From Enterococcus lemanii (GTDB lineage Bacteria; Bacillota; Bacilli; Lactobacillales; Enterococcaceae), in contig NZ_JAFBFD010000029.1 of NCBI RefSeq assembly GCF_016909125.1, positions 1 through 42,297 of the forward strand: 42,297 nucleotides of DNA, given 5' to 3'. The position numbers and the translations under genes are program-made. A model generated the notes under the pieces. That model worked only from the letters and a program-made list of their open reading frames with translations. It was not told where the DNA came from and made no database searches. How positions within the stretch are numbered: position 1 is the stretch's first letter; each line of letters starts with the position of its first letter. Below, in pieces: positions 19,050 to 28,078 of the stretch.

Positions 19050-20159
19050 TTAAGGTAATTTAATTACCAATTCAGAATCTTTATCAAAGAATTGACCTTT
19101 GTTTAAGTTGAACGCTAAGTCAACCATGTCACCAGGGCGGTGAACGTCACGAGCATCCACTTTAGAGATGAACTCTGTTGTACCAATCTTAGTATAAAGC
19201 ATTGTTTCTGCACCTAATAACTCTGAAACAACGATTTCTGCATGAACAGTTGCTTCTGGAGAGGCATCAAGTACCACTTGTTCCGTGTGAATATCTTCAG
19301 GACGAATACCAAAGATTAAATCTTTTCCTTCGTAGCCTTTTTCAACTAAAACTTTGTTACGGCCTTCAGGGATACGTAATTCTAAACCATGTCCATCAGT
19401 GATAACGCCGTTGTTTAAAGTAACGTTAAAGAAGTTCATTGCAGGAGAGCCGATAAAGCCAGCTACGAACACGTTATTTGGTGAGTTATAAACTTCTTTT
19501 GGTGTACCAATTTGTTGTACGAAACCGTCTTTCATAATAACGATACGGTCAGCCATTGTCATCGCTTCTGTTTGGTCATGCGTTACGTAGATTGTTGTTG
19601 TTTCTAAACGACGGTGTAATTTTGCAATTTCTGCACGCATCGCCACACGTAATTTCGCATCTAAGTTTGATAAAGGCTCATCCATTAAGAAGACTTTTGC
19701 GTCACGAACGATTGCACGGCCTAGAGCCACACGTTGACGTTGTCCACCAGATAAAGCAGCAGGTTTACGTTCTAAGTATTCTGTTAAACCTAAAATTTCA
19801 GCAGCGTTTTCCACACGAGTTTTGATTTCAGCTTTGTCGTATTTACGTAATTTCAAACCAAAAGCCATGTTATCGTATACAGTCATATGTGGGTATAGTG
19901 CGTAGTTTTGGAAAACCATTGCGATGTCGCGGTCTTTTGGAGCCACGTCGTTTACAACGCGATCGCCAATGATTAATTCTCCTTCAGAGATATCTTCAAG
20001 TCCAGCGATCATACGTAAAGTGGTTGATTTACCACAACCAGAAGGTCCAACGAATACGATGAACTCGCGGTCTGCGATATCTAAGTTGAAGTCTGTTACT
20101 GAATAAAAATCGTTATTATCATATTTTTTGTGTATGTGTTTTAAGGCCATTTCTACCAT
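19050..20159 (-). CDS. msmX: Multiple-sugar ABC importer ATPase (MsmX/UgpC type)
   Basis: A 369-residue ATPase of the MsmX/MalK/UgpC group, which energises several carbohydrate ABC importers. Walker [12 protein letters not shown]-loop [11 protein letters not shown], signature LSGGQRQR, Walker [16 protein letters not shown], and a carboxyl OB-type regulatory domain from about residue 235 (FGIRPEDIH) are present. No membrane or binding-protein gene is next to it, as is usual for the shared MsmX. ATG 20159 is preceded by AAGGAA; a second Met three codons in is possible. It stands downstream of a PucR-type regulator on the same strand with a hairpin between. A cre-like site upstream suggests carbon catabolite control. 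Confidence 0.93.
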   Translation of the reverse strand: MVEMALKHIHKKYDNNDFYSVTDFNLDIADREFIVFVGPSGCGKSTTLRMIAGLEDISEGELIIGDRVVNDVAPKDRDIAMVFQNYALYPHMTVYDNMAFGLKLRKYDKAEIKTRVENAAEILGLTEYLERKPAALSGGQRQRVALGRAIVRDAKVFLMDEPLSNLDAKLRVAMRAEIAKLHRRLETTTIYVTHDQTEAMTMADRIVIMKDGFVQQIGTPKEVYNSPNNVFVAGFIGSPAMNFFNVTLNNGVITDGHGLELRIPEGRNKVLVEKGYEGKDLIFGIRPEDIHTEQVVLDASPEATVHAEIVVSELLGAETMLYTKIGTTEFISKVDARDVHRPGDMVDLAFNLNKGQFFDKDSELVIKLP

Positions 20160-20205
20160 TGTCTAATTCCTTCTTTCGATATGTTATTTACACACTTACT
20201 ATAAA

Positions 20206-20219
20206 TGAAAACGGTTTAA
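20206..20219 (-). promoter_or_regulatory. Candidate cre (CcpA) site for msmX
   Basis: On the minus strand TTAAACCGTTTTCA matches the catabolite-response consensus TGWAANCGNTNWCA at all but one fixed base. It lies about 50 bases before the msmX start. Confidence 0.4.
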
Positions 20220-20231
20220 TCTAGCAATGGA

Positions 20232-20268
20232 AAGGTGCACAAAAAAAAGATAATTTCTTGTGCACCTT
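20232..20268 (-). terminator. Hairpin between PucR-type gene and msmX
   Basis: AAGGTGCACAA pairs with TTGTGCACCTT over 10-11 bases just after the regulator's stop. No T run follows on this strand (the T run is inside the loop), so termination may be weak. Confidence 0.45.
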
Positions 20269-20276
20269 GTTAAAAA

Positions 20277-21149
20277 TCAGTTTTTGAAGGTTGAAATAAG
20301 TAAGTAAGCCAAAAACAAATCGTTCATGTTCTTTAAGTTACATTGTGTTTGTTGTTGAAATTTGTCGAGCTTGTATTGTAAGGTATTGCGATGCATGAAT
20401 AAATCTTTGGCCGTTGAACTGATATTTCCTTGGTTGTTCCAAAGTGCCTGGATAATTTCAACTAAGTCTTCTTCTGATTTAAACCAATCTTGATACAGCA
20501 TGCGCATTAAATAAGAGTTTTTAACGGATTCTTCGGCAAAATAATTCAAGCTTGTCGAGGAAAGGTTGTGGCATTTTTCATGATTTGAACGTTGTAATTC
20601 ATGATCAAATAATTGTCTTTCTTCTGCTAAAATACGGGTGAAATCTTCTGTATATGGGAAGAAAGAACCCACAAATAAACGCGTGTAAGTATTAAAGTCA
20701 CCGTCTAACGCTAAAAAGACCCCTGCTAAATCTTCCGTCGTTAAAGAATCTTCATGATACGCTTCGATGATTAAGCCGTAAGTATCGCTAACAAAAAAAT
20801 GATCGACTAGTTGGGGGAAAATATTGGTTAATTCATCATTCCAATCATTCGCGGTCGCTTCATCCAATGAACTAAATTCGACTTGAATCATGCGAAAACG
20901 TCCAGCGGTCACGGGTGCATTTTGATGTTGGAAAACAGCTTCATACCAGACATGATTTTCGATGTTTTGACCGATTTTTTTTGGTTTGAAAAAAGTCTGA
21001 AGTAATTGGCGCTCAGTCTTTGAAAGGTTATGAACCGGTACCCATAAAAAATCATGCCCTTCTTCAAAGACAAAATAATTGGGGTTTTTGGTTGCATGGG
21101 CTTGTTTTATTGCTTCAGGATAAATTTGTTGTAAAGTTTGGATATTCAT
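20277..21149 (-). CDS. PucR/CdaR-type helix-turn-helix regulator
   Basis: A 290-residue cytoplasmic protein whose last 60 residues match the PucR carboxyl helix-turn-helix (LWNNQGNISSTAKDLFMHRNTLQYKLDK). The upstream 200 residues hold no domain I recognise with confidence and are probably the sensing part. The same type in related cocci is annotated as a sugar-diacid or leucine-rich regulator, without clear proof. The ATG at 21149 is preceded by AAAGGAG. It lies upstream of msmX on the same strand, so control of msmX is plausible but not shown. Confidence 0.8.
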   Translation of the reverse strand: MNIQTLQQIYPEAIKQAHATKNPNYFVFEEGHDFLWVPVHNLSKTERQLLQTFFKPKKIGQNIENHVWYEAVFQHQNAPVTAGRFRMIQVEFSSLDEATANDWNDELTNIFPQLVDHFFVSDTYGLIIEAYHEDSLTTEDLAGVFLALDGDFNTYTRLFVGSFFPYTEDFTRILAEERQLFDHELQRSNHEKCHNLSSTSLNYFAEESVKNSYLMRMLYQDWFKSEEDLVEIIQALWNNQGNISSTAKDLFMHRNTLQYKLDKFQQQTQCNLKNMNDLFLAYLLISTFKN

Positions 21150-21254
21150 CGCAGTCTCCTTTGATATGATTGAGTTGTTCTCTTTATTGTAGCGAAAGAA
21201 AACCCGCTCGTATAGCTAAAAATTGATTAAATTAAGAAGTTCACTCTAAATTGA

Positions 21255-21283
21255 TTGACAAATCTGTCAATTCAATGTATTCT
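21255..21283 (+). promoter_or_regulatory. Promoter of the T-box transcript
   Basis: TTGACA at 21255-21260 and TATTCT at 21278-21283 with a 17-base spacer. The start point would be near 21290, just before the Stem I base at 21305. Confidence 0.75.
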
Positions 21284-21304
21284 TTAAAACAAGTTCATAC
21301 AATG

Positions 21305-21559
21305 ACATCGAAAAGAAGAGTAATTTTTATTTTTATGTTTAGAGAGTCTCTGGTTGGTGCAAAGGGATCATAAAGTAAAGGTGAAACACATCTTGGAGTC
21401 GATTTTTTGAAAAAAAGTAGGGAAATCCGGGTAAGCCCGTTACAGCGACAGTCATTATGATTGATGACTTACGAAGATTTACTACTGTGAAGAGTAAATA
21501 AAAAAAGGTGGAACCACGTAAAATACGTCCTTTAGTCAATTTGACTAAGGGATTTTTTT
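21305..21559 (+). ncRNA. T-box riboswitch with full Stem I and terminator
   Basis: Stem I closes with ATCGA (21307-21311) against TCGAT (21399-21403). Inside are the GAAGAGTAA motif, AGAGAG and GGTTGGTG. With the geometry of the glyQS T-box (triplet, A, five bases, GAG) the specifier is CAC at 21387-21389, meaning His. The T-box AGGTGGAACCACG is at 21506-21518. Its flank AAAAAAGG can pair with CCTTT to form the antiterminator; the competing terminator is CCTTTAGTCAA/TTGACTAAGGG plus T run (21529-21559). The base after UGG is A, which does not match C73 of tRNA-His, so the amino acid is uncertain; Thr (ACA) or Ile (ATC) are one and three bases away. Confidence 0.88.
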
Positions 21560-21565
21560 GTTTTT

Positions 21566-21697
21566 ATAGGTGGCGTCTTCTTTTTGTAAGACAGGCAACA
21601 AGACTGAATGAGGCTTTCTTTTGCGAAAGAGAAAGTAAAAAAGAGGTGGCACCACGTAGATTACGTCCTCTGGAGCAATTCCAGGGGGCTTTTTTTG
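21566..21697 (+). ncRNA. Second T-box antiterminator/terminator unit without Stem I
   Basis: A second T-box, AGGTGGCACCACG at 21644-21656, lies 138 bases after the first. AGAGG before it pairs perfectly with CCTCT after it (antiterminator), and CCTCTGGA/TCCAGGGGG plus seven T (21667-21697) is the competing terminator. The 85 bases between the first terminator and this unit hold only two small hairpins (GTCTT/AAGAC and CTTTC/GAAAG), no GGTTGGTG and no specifier stem. It is therefore a duplicated switch lacking its own codon reader. Confidence 0.85.
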
Positions 21698-21722
21698 TAC
21701 ATTTTTTTAAGGAGGTTAAAAG

Positions 21723-22364
21723 ATGAGTTATTTAACAAGCGTTTTTCCCCAACTTTTAGAAGGGGCGAAAATCACGTTACAATTATTTAGTTTTACTTTA
21801 TTCGGTTCGATCCCATTAGGTGTTTTATTTGCTTTTGCTTTAGTGGCTAATTTCAAACCGTTACGTTGGTTAACCCAAGGCTATGTTTGGTTAATGCGAG
21901 GGACCCCGTTATTGTTGCAATTAATCTTTGTTTTTTACGGGTTACCGATTTTAGGGATTGTTTTCGATCGATTTGAAGCGGCTTTAATTGCTTTTATTTT
22001 AAACTATGCGGCTTATTACGCTGAAATCTTTCGTGGAGGAATTCAAGCCATTCCAAAAGGCCAATATGAGGCAGCACAAGTATTGCGCTTGAGTAAGAGT
22101 CAAACGATTCTAAAAATTATTATTCCCCAAGTTTTTAAAATGACGTTACCTTCAGTCGGGAATGAAGTCATTAGTTTAGTCAAAGACACGTCCTTAATTT
22201 ATATTTTAGGCTTGTCTGACGTGATGCGTATGGGGAAAATTGCGATGGAACGCGATGCCACGCTAATGCCGTTAGTGGGCGTAGGGATCATTTATTTAAT
22301 TTTAACGGGAATTTTTACCGTTTTATTGAAAAAAATTGAACAACACTTTAATTACTATCGTTAG
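21723..22364 (+). CDS. Polar amino-acid ABC importer permease
   Basis: A 213-residue permease of the HisM/GlnP family with about five membrane helices. The EAA loop contacting the ATPase is visible as EAAQVLRLSKSQTILKIIIPQ (about residues 118-138). ATG 21723 follows AAGGAGG. It is the first gene of a three-gene importer with ATPase 11 bases and lipoprotein about 650 bases further on. Controlled by the tandem T-box leader, so it should be switched on when the matching tRNA is uncharged. The CAC specifier plus family points to histidine import (HisXYZ type), with the reservation noted for the leader. Confidence 0.9.
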   Translation: MSYLTSVFPQLLEGAKITLQLFSFTLFGSIPLGVLFAFALVANFKPLRWLTQGYVWLMRGTPLLLQLIFVFYGLPILGIVFDRFEAALIAFILNYAAYYAEIFRGGIQAIPKGQYEAAQVLRLSKSQTILKIIIPQVFKMTLPSVGNEVISLVKDTSLIYILGLSDVMRMGKIAMERDATLMPLVGVGIIYLILTGIFTVLLKKIEQHFNYYR

Positions 22365-22375
22365 GAGGGAAAGAC

Positions 22376-23011
22376 ATGCTACAAATTAAAGGCTTAAACA
22401 AAAGTTTTGGTAAAAAACAAGTCATCAATCAATTAGATTTAGACATTCCAACCGGTAGTATTTTAACAGTGGTTGGCCCTTCTGGAGGTGGGAAAACGAC
22501 TTTTTTAAGAATTTTAGCCGGCCTAGAAACGGCTGATTCTGGAGTATTCACTTTAGATGGGCAAGCTTTTTCACCAAAAGATTTAAAGGAACATGAGCAA
22601 GTTGTTGGTGTCGTTTTTCAAGACTTTCAATTGTTTCCACATTTAAGTGTCTTTGAAAACATTACGCTCGCACCAAAGCTTGTGTTGAAAGAAACCAAAG
22701 AAGTGTACACGAGAAAAGCAGAAGCGCTGGCAGAACAATTAGGGATTACAGAGCTGTTAAACAGTTACCCCTATCAGTTGTCAGGTGGACAAAAACAACG
22801 GGTAGCCTTAGCACGGGCGATGGCAATGGACCCTAAAGTGCTTGCTTATGACGAGCCAACGAGTGCGCTCGATCCAGCGTTACGTCAACAAGTCGAAGAA
22901 ATGATTTTAAGTTTAAAAAAACAAGGCGTTACGCAAATCGTGGTCACGCATGATTTAGCTTTTGCAAAAAACATTGCGGATAATTTATTAGAGGTTGTCC
23001 CAAACAATTAG
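22376..23011 (+). CDS. Polar amino-acid ABC importer ATPase
   Basis: A 211-residue ATPase of the GlnQ/HisP group. Walker A GPSGGGKTT, Q-loop VFQDFQLFPHL, signature LSGGQKQR, Walker B VLAYDEPTSALDP and switch His VVTHD are all present. It is about 30 residues shorter than typical GlnQ, ending soon after the switch His, which is common for this small subgroup. ATG 22376 follows AGGAGG, and the permease stop is 11 bases upstream, so they are in one operon. Confidence 0.93.
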   Translation: MLQIKGLNKSFGKKQVINQLDLDIPTGSILTVVGPSGGGKTTFLRILAGLETADSGVFTLDGQAFSPKDLKEHEQVVGVVFQDFQLFPHLSVFENITLAPKLVLKETKEVYTRKAEALAEQLGITELLNSYPYQLSGGQKQRVALARAMAMDPKVLAYDEPTSALDPALRQQVEEMILSLKKQGVTQIVVTHDLAFAKNIADNLLEVVPNN

Positions 23012-23023
23012 GAGGAAAATAAA

Positions 23024-23845
23024 ATGAAAAAACAAATTGGTTTATGGTTAATGGTTGCAGCAACATTTGGTTTGGCCGCTTGTGGTAAGCAGTCAGAAGA
23101 AGGCAGTGGCGCGTCCGTTGAAAGCGCAGCAGACAAAGCGGAAGTTGTAGTTGGGTTAGATGATACGTTTGTACCGATGGGTTTTCGCGATGAAGCCGGC
23201 AAGTTAACTGGTTTTGATATCGAATTAGCCGAAGCGGTCTTTGCTTTAAGTGATACGAAAGTGAAGTTTCAACCGATTGATTGGTCAATGAAAGAAACCG
23301 AATTAGCCAATGGTACGATTGATATGATTTGGAACGGTTACACCATTACACCCGAACGTGATAAAAAAGTATTGTTTACGAATACTTACATGGAAAATCT
23401 GCAAGTATTAGTGACACCTAAAGATAGCGGTATAACGTCTTTTGAGCAAATGGCGGATAAAGTTTTAGGTGCGCAAGAAGGTTCGTCTGGCTACTCGACT
23501 TTTAACGAACAAGCCGATGTTTTAAAAGACATCGTAAAAGACAACGACGCGACTTTATATGCAAGCTTTAACGAGGCGTTTATTGATTTAGAAAATAAAC
23601 GCATTGATGGGTTGTTAATTGACCGAGTTTATGCGGAGTATTACTTAACCAAAGCCGATAAATTAGCGCAATTTAATGTCATTAATAGCCCGTTTGAGAC
23701 CGAAGATTTTGCCGTTGGGGTACGTAAAAATGACCAAGCATTAGCTGATAAAATCAACGCAGCTTTCAAATCGCTACAAGAAAAGGGCACGTTTGCTGAA
23801 ATTTCAACTAAATGGTTCGGTGAAGACGTAACGCCACAAAAATAA
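23024..23845 (+). CDS. Amino-acid-binding lipoprotein of the importer
   Basis: A 273-residue extracellular solute-binding protein of family 3. The signal peptide ends in the lipobox GLAAC with acylated Cys20, followed by a Gly/Ser/Glu linker. The mature part starts with VVVGLDDTFVPMGFRDEAGKLTGFDIELAEAV, typical of His/Gln/Arg-binding proteins. ATG 23024 follows TTAGGAGG, 12 bases after the ATPase gene. Its ligand should match the T-box specifier (His is the best guess). Confidence 0.93.
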   Translation: MKKQIGLWLMVAATFGLAACGKQSEEGSGASVESAADKAEVVVGLDDTFVPMGFRDEAGKLTGFDIELAEAVFALSDTKVKFQPIDWSMKETELANGTIDMIWNGYTITPERDKKVLFTNTYMENLQVLVTPKDSGITSFEQMADKVLGAQEGSSGYSTFNEQADVLKDIVKDNDATLYASFNEAFIDLENKRIDGLLIDRVYAEYYLTKADKLAQFNVINSPFETEDFAVGVRKNDQALADKINAAFKSLQEKGTFAEISTKWFGEDVTPQK

Positions 23846-23864
23846 CGCAAAAATAGGAGTCGAA

Positions 23865-24344
23865 ATGGAACGACAAAAAGCAAAGACTGTGAACACTTCT
23901 TGGCAAGAAAATCGGATTTTGGCTGCTAAAAATGGCACCAACCCGATGTTGATGCTAGAACTAAAAGCAAGTTACGCTGTTTTTGGTGATGTGCAATTTT
24001 TACCAGGTTATTGTGTGTTACTACCAAAAAAAGAAGTCGGGTCACTCAATGATTTGCCACCGTTAGAAAGACAACAATTTTTACTGGAAATGTCCTATTT
24101 AGGCGATGCGATTTTGGCTAGCACGGATGCGATTCGAATCAACTATGATATATTAGGCAATAGCGATCAATATTTACATGCGCACGTCTTTCCAAGGTAT
24201 CAATCAGAAGCAACCGAACGACGTAAAATGCCAGTGTGGCTTTATGATAAAAGTCACTGGTCAGATCCCAAAACAGCGTATCAAGAAGCGCTACACGGTG
24301 ATTTACGGCAGTTAATTACAAAAAAATTAGCGAAATTGCAATAA
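23865..24344 (+). CDS. HIT-like protein with incomplete histidine triad
   Basis: A 159-residue protein resembling the HIT superfamily (nucleotide hydrolases and transferases). The region before the active site, LPGYCVLLPKKEVGSLNDL and RINYDILGN, fits HIT proteins of the Ap4A-hydrolase type. The triad is HAHVF: two of three His are there, the last replaced by Phe, so catalysis may be changed or lost. ATG 23865 follows AGGAG, 20 bases after the importer operon, and a terminator follows, so it can be transcribed from the T-box promoter. Confidence 0.7.
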   Translation: MERQKAKTVNTSWQENRILAAKNGTNPMLMLELKASYAVFGDVQFLPGYCVLLPKKEVGSLNDLPPLERQQFLLEMSYLGDAILASTDAIRINYDILGNSDQYLHAHVFPRYQSEATERRKMPVWLYDKSHWSDPKTAYQEALHGDLRQLITKKLAKLQ

Positions 24345-24346
24345 AA

Positions 24347-24380
24347 AGACGGGGAAACTTTTGTTCCCGTCTCTTTTTTT
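24347..24380 (+). terminator. Terminator closing the importer operon
   Basis: GACGGG/CCCGTC stem with a GAAAC...GTT extension followed by C and a T run. Confidence 0.82.
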
Positions 24381-24382
24381 GT

Positions 24383-24388
24383 TATAAT
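24383..24388 (+). promoter_or_regulatory. Extended -10 promoter for ftsK
   Basis: TGTTATAAT gives a perfect TATAAT with the TG of an extended -10. It lies directly after the preceding terminator and 30 bases before the ftsK start. Confidence 0.55.
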
Positions 24389-24418
24389 GGGTAGGAATTG
24401 AAAAGAGGGATGAAAAAA

Positions 24419-26830
24419 ATGGCACAAAAGAAGCGCCCAACGAAAAAAAGAAAAACAAAAAAACAACAACTCCAAGAAGAAAAACTCATGCTTGTCGGGC
24501 TAGGCTCTTTATTTATTTTATTTGCCTTATTTGGCTTATTTCAGTTAGGCTTTTTAGGTAATTTAATCGCGAATACGTTCCGGATTATTGGTGGGAATAG
24601 TTTTTCGGTTTTAACCGTGGTCTTAGCTATTTATGGTGTATTGCTAATTGTTAAAAATACAGCCTTGAAATTTAAACATTATCGTCGCATCAACGGGTTA
24701 TTATTGATGTACATAGCTATTTTAATTTTTTTACATGCCCAGTTATTTGCGAAGGTAAAGCCAGAAGATTTGACGATTTTTAAAACAACTTGGCATTTAT
24801 TATTATCCGATATAAAAGCCAATCAAGTGACGCAAAATGTTGGTGGCGGGATGTTAGGTGCTTTGTTTTATCAAGTGACGCACTTTTTAGTTGCGCAAGT
24901 GGGCAGTTATCTAATTAGCTTTATTTTATTTGCAGCTGGTGTATTTTTTATGACGAATTTAGATGGTCATGAACTAGTTGATTTTTTGAGCCAAATCAAA
25001 GAAAAAATCAGCCAATTACTAAAGGGCGATCCGGATAAACAAGCACTCCGACAAGCGAAGAAAGCTGAAAAAAAAGCCGAGAAAAAAGCGAATCAAGCGG
25101 CAAAAAAACAAGCCGAACGAGAGGCTATCTTAGCTGAAATTCAAGCAGAAAAACAAAACACGATTCGTCCGATGACGGAAGGGGAAAAACTTTCTCAAGC
25201 TCAAAAAACGACCGTTACGATTGAACCAGAGCAATTAAGTTTTGTTCCTATTGATACGTTCCAAAGTGTTGCGACTCCGGCAGTGGAAGAAGCAAAACCA
25301 GCCAAGAAGGCCATTCAAGCAGAGACTGAGGAAGAAAGTGATGATTTAGATTTTGAAATCTCACAAGAAGTCGAAGATGAAACTTATGAGTTACCACCAT
25401 CGACTTTATTGCAAGCGACAAAAGCAACCGATCAAAGTGGTGAGTACAAAAAAATCGAACAAAACATTGGCGTACTGGAACGAACTTTTGAAAGCTTTGG
25501 TGTTGATGCCAAAGTTGTGAAAGCGAGTCTAGGACCGGCTGTTACAAAATTTGAAATTCAACCGGCTGTCGGAGTGAAAGTAAGTAAAATTGTTGGCTTA
25601 ACCGACGATATCGCTTTAGCATTGGCAGCCAAAGATATTCGGATGGAGGCACCAATTCCTGGGAAATCGTTAATCGGAATTGAAGTACCAAATGATGCCG
25701 TGAGTATGGTTTCGTTTAGAGAAAGTATTGAAAACTCACCAGCCGATCCAAGTGCTTTGTTAGAAGTTCCTCTTGGTCGCGATATTTCAGGGCGTGTTCA
25801 AACGGCCGATTTAACGAAAATGCCCCACTTATTAGTAGCTGGTTCAACCGGTAGTGGGAAATCCGTTGCGATTAACGGAATCATTACGAGTATTTTGATG
25901 AAAGCGAAACCGCATGAAGTGAAACTGATGATGGTCGATCCGAAAATGGTCGAGTTAAATGTCTATAATGGTATCCCTCATTTATTAACGCCTGTTGTGA
26001 CCAATCCGCGAAAAGCTGCGCAAGCGTTGCAAAAAGTGGTGAAAGAGATGGAAGAGCGCTACGAGAAATTTGCGGCAAGTGGCGTTCGAAATATTACAGG
26101 TTACAATGAAATGATTGCCAATCGAAATATTGAGTTAGGCGAAAAAAATCCAATTTTACCGTTTATCGTCGTAATTGTTGATGAATTAGCGGACTTAATG
26201 ATGGTTGCCAGTAATGAAGTTGAAGATGCGATTATTCGTTTAGCACAAATGGCACGAGCGGCAGGAATTCATATGATTTTAGCCACTCAAAGACCAAGTG
26301 TTGATGTGATTACTGGGATTATTAAAGCCAACGTGCCTTCTCGGATGGCCTTTGCGGTTTCTAGTGGGACGGACTCACGAACCATTATTGATAGTAATGG
26401 AGCTGAAAAATTACTTGGCCGTGGGGACATGCTCTTTTTACCAATGGGCGAAAATAAACCGATTCGTGTTCAAGGTGCGTTTATTTCTGATCAAGATGTT
26501 GAAGCGGTGGTTAAATTTGTGACCGATCAACAAGGAGCCAATTACGTGGAAGAAATGATGGTAACCGAAGAAGAAATAAATACAGGGAGTACGGCCTTTG
26601 CAGACGAACAAGATGAATTGTTTGATCAAGCCAAAGAGTTAGTCATCGAAATGCAAACAGCAAGTGTGTCGCTACTACAGCGTCGTTTTCGGGTTGGTTA
26701 TAACCGTGCCGCGCGTTTAGTTGATCAATTAGAAGCAAGTGGGATTGTCGGGCCGTCTGAAGGAAGTAAGCCACGTAAAGTATTAATTGAGCCCATGCCT
26801 GAAGACGAAGAGGCGATGTATCAAGAATAA
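24419..26830 (+). CDS. ftsK: FtsK/SpoIIIE-type DNA translocase
   Basis: An 803-residue septal DNA pump that moves chromosome ends through the closing division septum. Four membrane segments lie in residues 20-185, a Lys/Ala/Glu-rich linker follows (about 200-320), then the RecA-like motor with Walker A GSTGSGKS (about residue 485) and Walker [12 protein letters not shown], and a winged-helix gamma domain at the end ([24 protein letters not shown]) that reads polarity sequences. Two other in-frame starts precede (TTG 24398, ATG 24410), but AGAGGG is correctly spaced only for ATG 24419. Length is that of SpoIIIE-type proteins. Confidence 0.95.
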   Translation: MAQKKRPTKKRKTKKQQLQEEKLMLVGLGSLFILFALFGLFQLGFLGNLIANTFRIIGGNSFSVLTVVLAIYGVLLIVKNTALKFKHYRRINGLLLMYIAILIFLHAQLFAKVKPEDLTIFKTTWHLLLSDIKANQVTQNVGGGMLGALFYQVTHFLVAQVGSYLISFILFAAGVFFMTNLDGHELVDFLSQIKEKISQLLKGDPDKQALRQAKKAEKKAEKKANQAAKKQAEREAILAEIQAEKQNTIRPMTEGEKLSQAQKTTVTIEPEQLSFVPIDTFQSVATPAVEEAKPAKKAIQAETEEESDDLDFEISQEVEDETYELPPSTLLQATKATDQSGEYKKIEQNIGVLERTFESFGVDAKVVKASLGPAVTKFEIQPAVGVKVSKIVGLTDDIALALAAKDIRMEAPIPGKSLIGIEVPNDAVSMVSFRESIENSPADPSALLEVPLGRDISGRVQTADLTKMPHLLVAGSTGSGKSVAINGIITSILMKAKPHEVKLMMVDPKMVELNVYNGIPHLLTPVVTNPRKAAQALQKVVKEMEERYEKFAASGVRNITGYNEMIANRNIELGEKNPILPFIVVIVDELADLMMVASNEVEDAIIRLAQMARAAGIHMILATQRPSVDVITGIIKANVPSRMAFAVSSGTDSRTIIDSNGAEKLLGRGDMLFLPMGENKPIRVQGAFISDQDVEAVVKFVTDQQGANYVEEMMVTEEEINTGSTAFADEQDELFDQAKELVIEMQTASVSLLQRRFRVGYNRAARLVDQLEASGIVGPSEGSKPRKVLIEPMPEDEEAMYQE

Positions 26831-26836
26831 TCAAGC

Positions 26837-26876
26837 CAATCGGTTAGGACAAGTCGTCTTAGCCGATTGTTTTTTT
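26837..26876 (+). terminator. Terminator after ftsK
   Basis: CAATCGGTTAGGAC pairs with GTCTTAGCCGATTG, followed by seven T. Confidence 0.9.
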
Positions 26877-26898
26877 GTGAAACTTATCGAAATCTTAA

Positions 26899-26927
26899 TT
26901 GCATTTATTTTTAAATTCCTGTATAGT
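26899..26927 (+). promoter_or_regulatory. Promoter for rlmN
   Basis: TTGCAT at 26899-26904 and TATAGT at 26922-26927 with 17 bases between, 32 bases before the rlmN start. Confidence 0.65.
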
Positions 26928-26958
26928 GAAACCGACTATTTTTGAAATGAGGAAAATC

Positions 26959-28026
26959 ATGAAACCATCAATTTATGGCTTAAAAAAAGAAGAATTGGAA
27001 GCGTGGTTCTTAGAAAACAACGAAAAAAAATTCCGTGCCAATCAAGTTTGGGAATGGCTGTATCAAAAACGTGTTGCTAATTTTAGTGAAATGACGAATT
27101 TATCCAAAGAATTAATTGAAAAGTTAGATGAAAACTTTATTATTAACCCATTAAACCAAGTCATTGTGCAAGAATCAAAAGATGGCACGGTGAAGTATTT
27201 ATTCCAATTACCAGATAAGCATATGATTGAAACGGTACTAATGCGTCAAGATTACGGTATGTCGGTTTGTGTAACGACTCAAGTTGGCTGTAATATCGGC
27301 TGTACATTTTGCGCGAGTGGCTTACTGAAAAAAAGCCGCGACTTAACAGCTGGCGAAATCGTAGCACAAATTATGCTTGTTCAACGTTACTTTGACGAAC
27401 GCAATGCCGGTGAACGTGTGTCGCATATCGTTGTAATGGGAATTGGTGAACCATTTGATAATTACAACAACCTAATGAACTTTTTACACATCGTAAACGA
27501 CGCTAAAGGACTAGCAATTGGTGCACGTCATATTACGGTATCAACAAGTGGTTTAGCCCATAAAATCAAAGAGTTTGCGGAAAACGGCTTGCAAGTCAAC
27601 TTAGCGATTTCTTTGCATGCGCCCAATAACGATGTTCGCACGTCAATTATGCGGATTAATCGTAACTTCCCACTAGAAAAATTAATGGACGCCGTTGATT
27701 TTTATTTAGAAAAAACCAATCGTCGAATTACTTTTGAATACATTATGCTAAGTCATGTTAACGACCGCGTAGAGCATGCGCAACAATTAGCCAATCTATT
27801 AAAAGATAAAAAGAAATTAACTTACGTCAACTTGATTCCTTATAATAAAGTAAGTGAACACGATCAATATTCACGTAGTAGCAAAGAAGATGTCCTGGCT
27901 TTTTATGATGTTTTAAAGAAAAATGGGATTAATTGTGTGATTCGAAAAGAATTTGGCACAGACATTGATGCCGCATGTGGTCAATTAAGAAGTAAGCAAA
28001 TAAAAAAAGAGAAAAAAATATCCTAA
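26959..28026 (+). CDS. rlmN: Dual-specificity 23S rRNA A2503 / tRNA A37 methyltransferase RlmN
   Basis: A 355-residue radical-SAM enzyme that methylates C2 of adenosine 2503 in 23S rRNA. The SAM cluster motif is CNIGCTFC after TTQVG. Of the two methyl-transfer Cys, one is in [12 protein letters not shown] near the end and the other precedes the cluster region. [11 protein letters not shown] is the SAM-binding GGEP-like segment. I prefer ATG 26959 after GAGG; longer in-frame starts would run into the promoter. RlmN position A2503 is close to the site protected by the Lsa-type factor further along, though the genes are not linked. Confidence 0.95.
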   Translation: MKPSIYGLKKEELEAWFLENNEKKFRANQVWEWLYQKRVANFSEMTNLSKELIEKLDENFIINPLNQVIVQESKDGTVKYLFQLPDKHMIETVLMRQDYGMSVCVTTQVGCNIGCTFCASGLLKKSRDLTAGEIVAQIMLVQRYFDERNAGERVSHIVVMGIGEPFDNYNNLMNFLHIVNDAKGLAIGARHITVSTSGLAHKIKEFAENGLQVNLAISLHAPNNDVRTSIMRINRNFPLEKLMDAVDFYLEKTNRRITFEYIMLSHVNDRVEHAQQLANLLKDKKKLTYVNLIPYNKVSEHDQYSRSSKEDVLAFYDVLKKNGINCVIRKEFGTDIDAACGQLRSKQIKKEKKIS

Positions 28027-28078
28027 AATAAAGAAAAAAACTAAAAACCGGCTGGCTTTTAGTTTTTTCTTTATTTTT
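28026..28078. terminator. Convergent bidirectional terminator
   Basis: AAATAAAGAAAAAAACTAAAA and its complement flank ACCGGCTGGC. It ends rlmN on the plus strand and the TnpB-like gene on the minus strand. It leaves no room for an omega RNA with a guide downstream of the latter. Confidence 0.88.

Noticed and set aside
19202-19825. Plus-strand open frames within msmX.
   Set aside because: They are opposite-strand readings of a well-conserved ATPase gene without ribosome sites.
28026-28078. Omega/guide RNA downstream of the TnpB-like gene.
   Set aside because: The 45-base gap to rlmN is filled by a two-way terminator; there is no room for scaffold plus guide outside the coding part.
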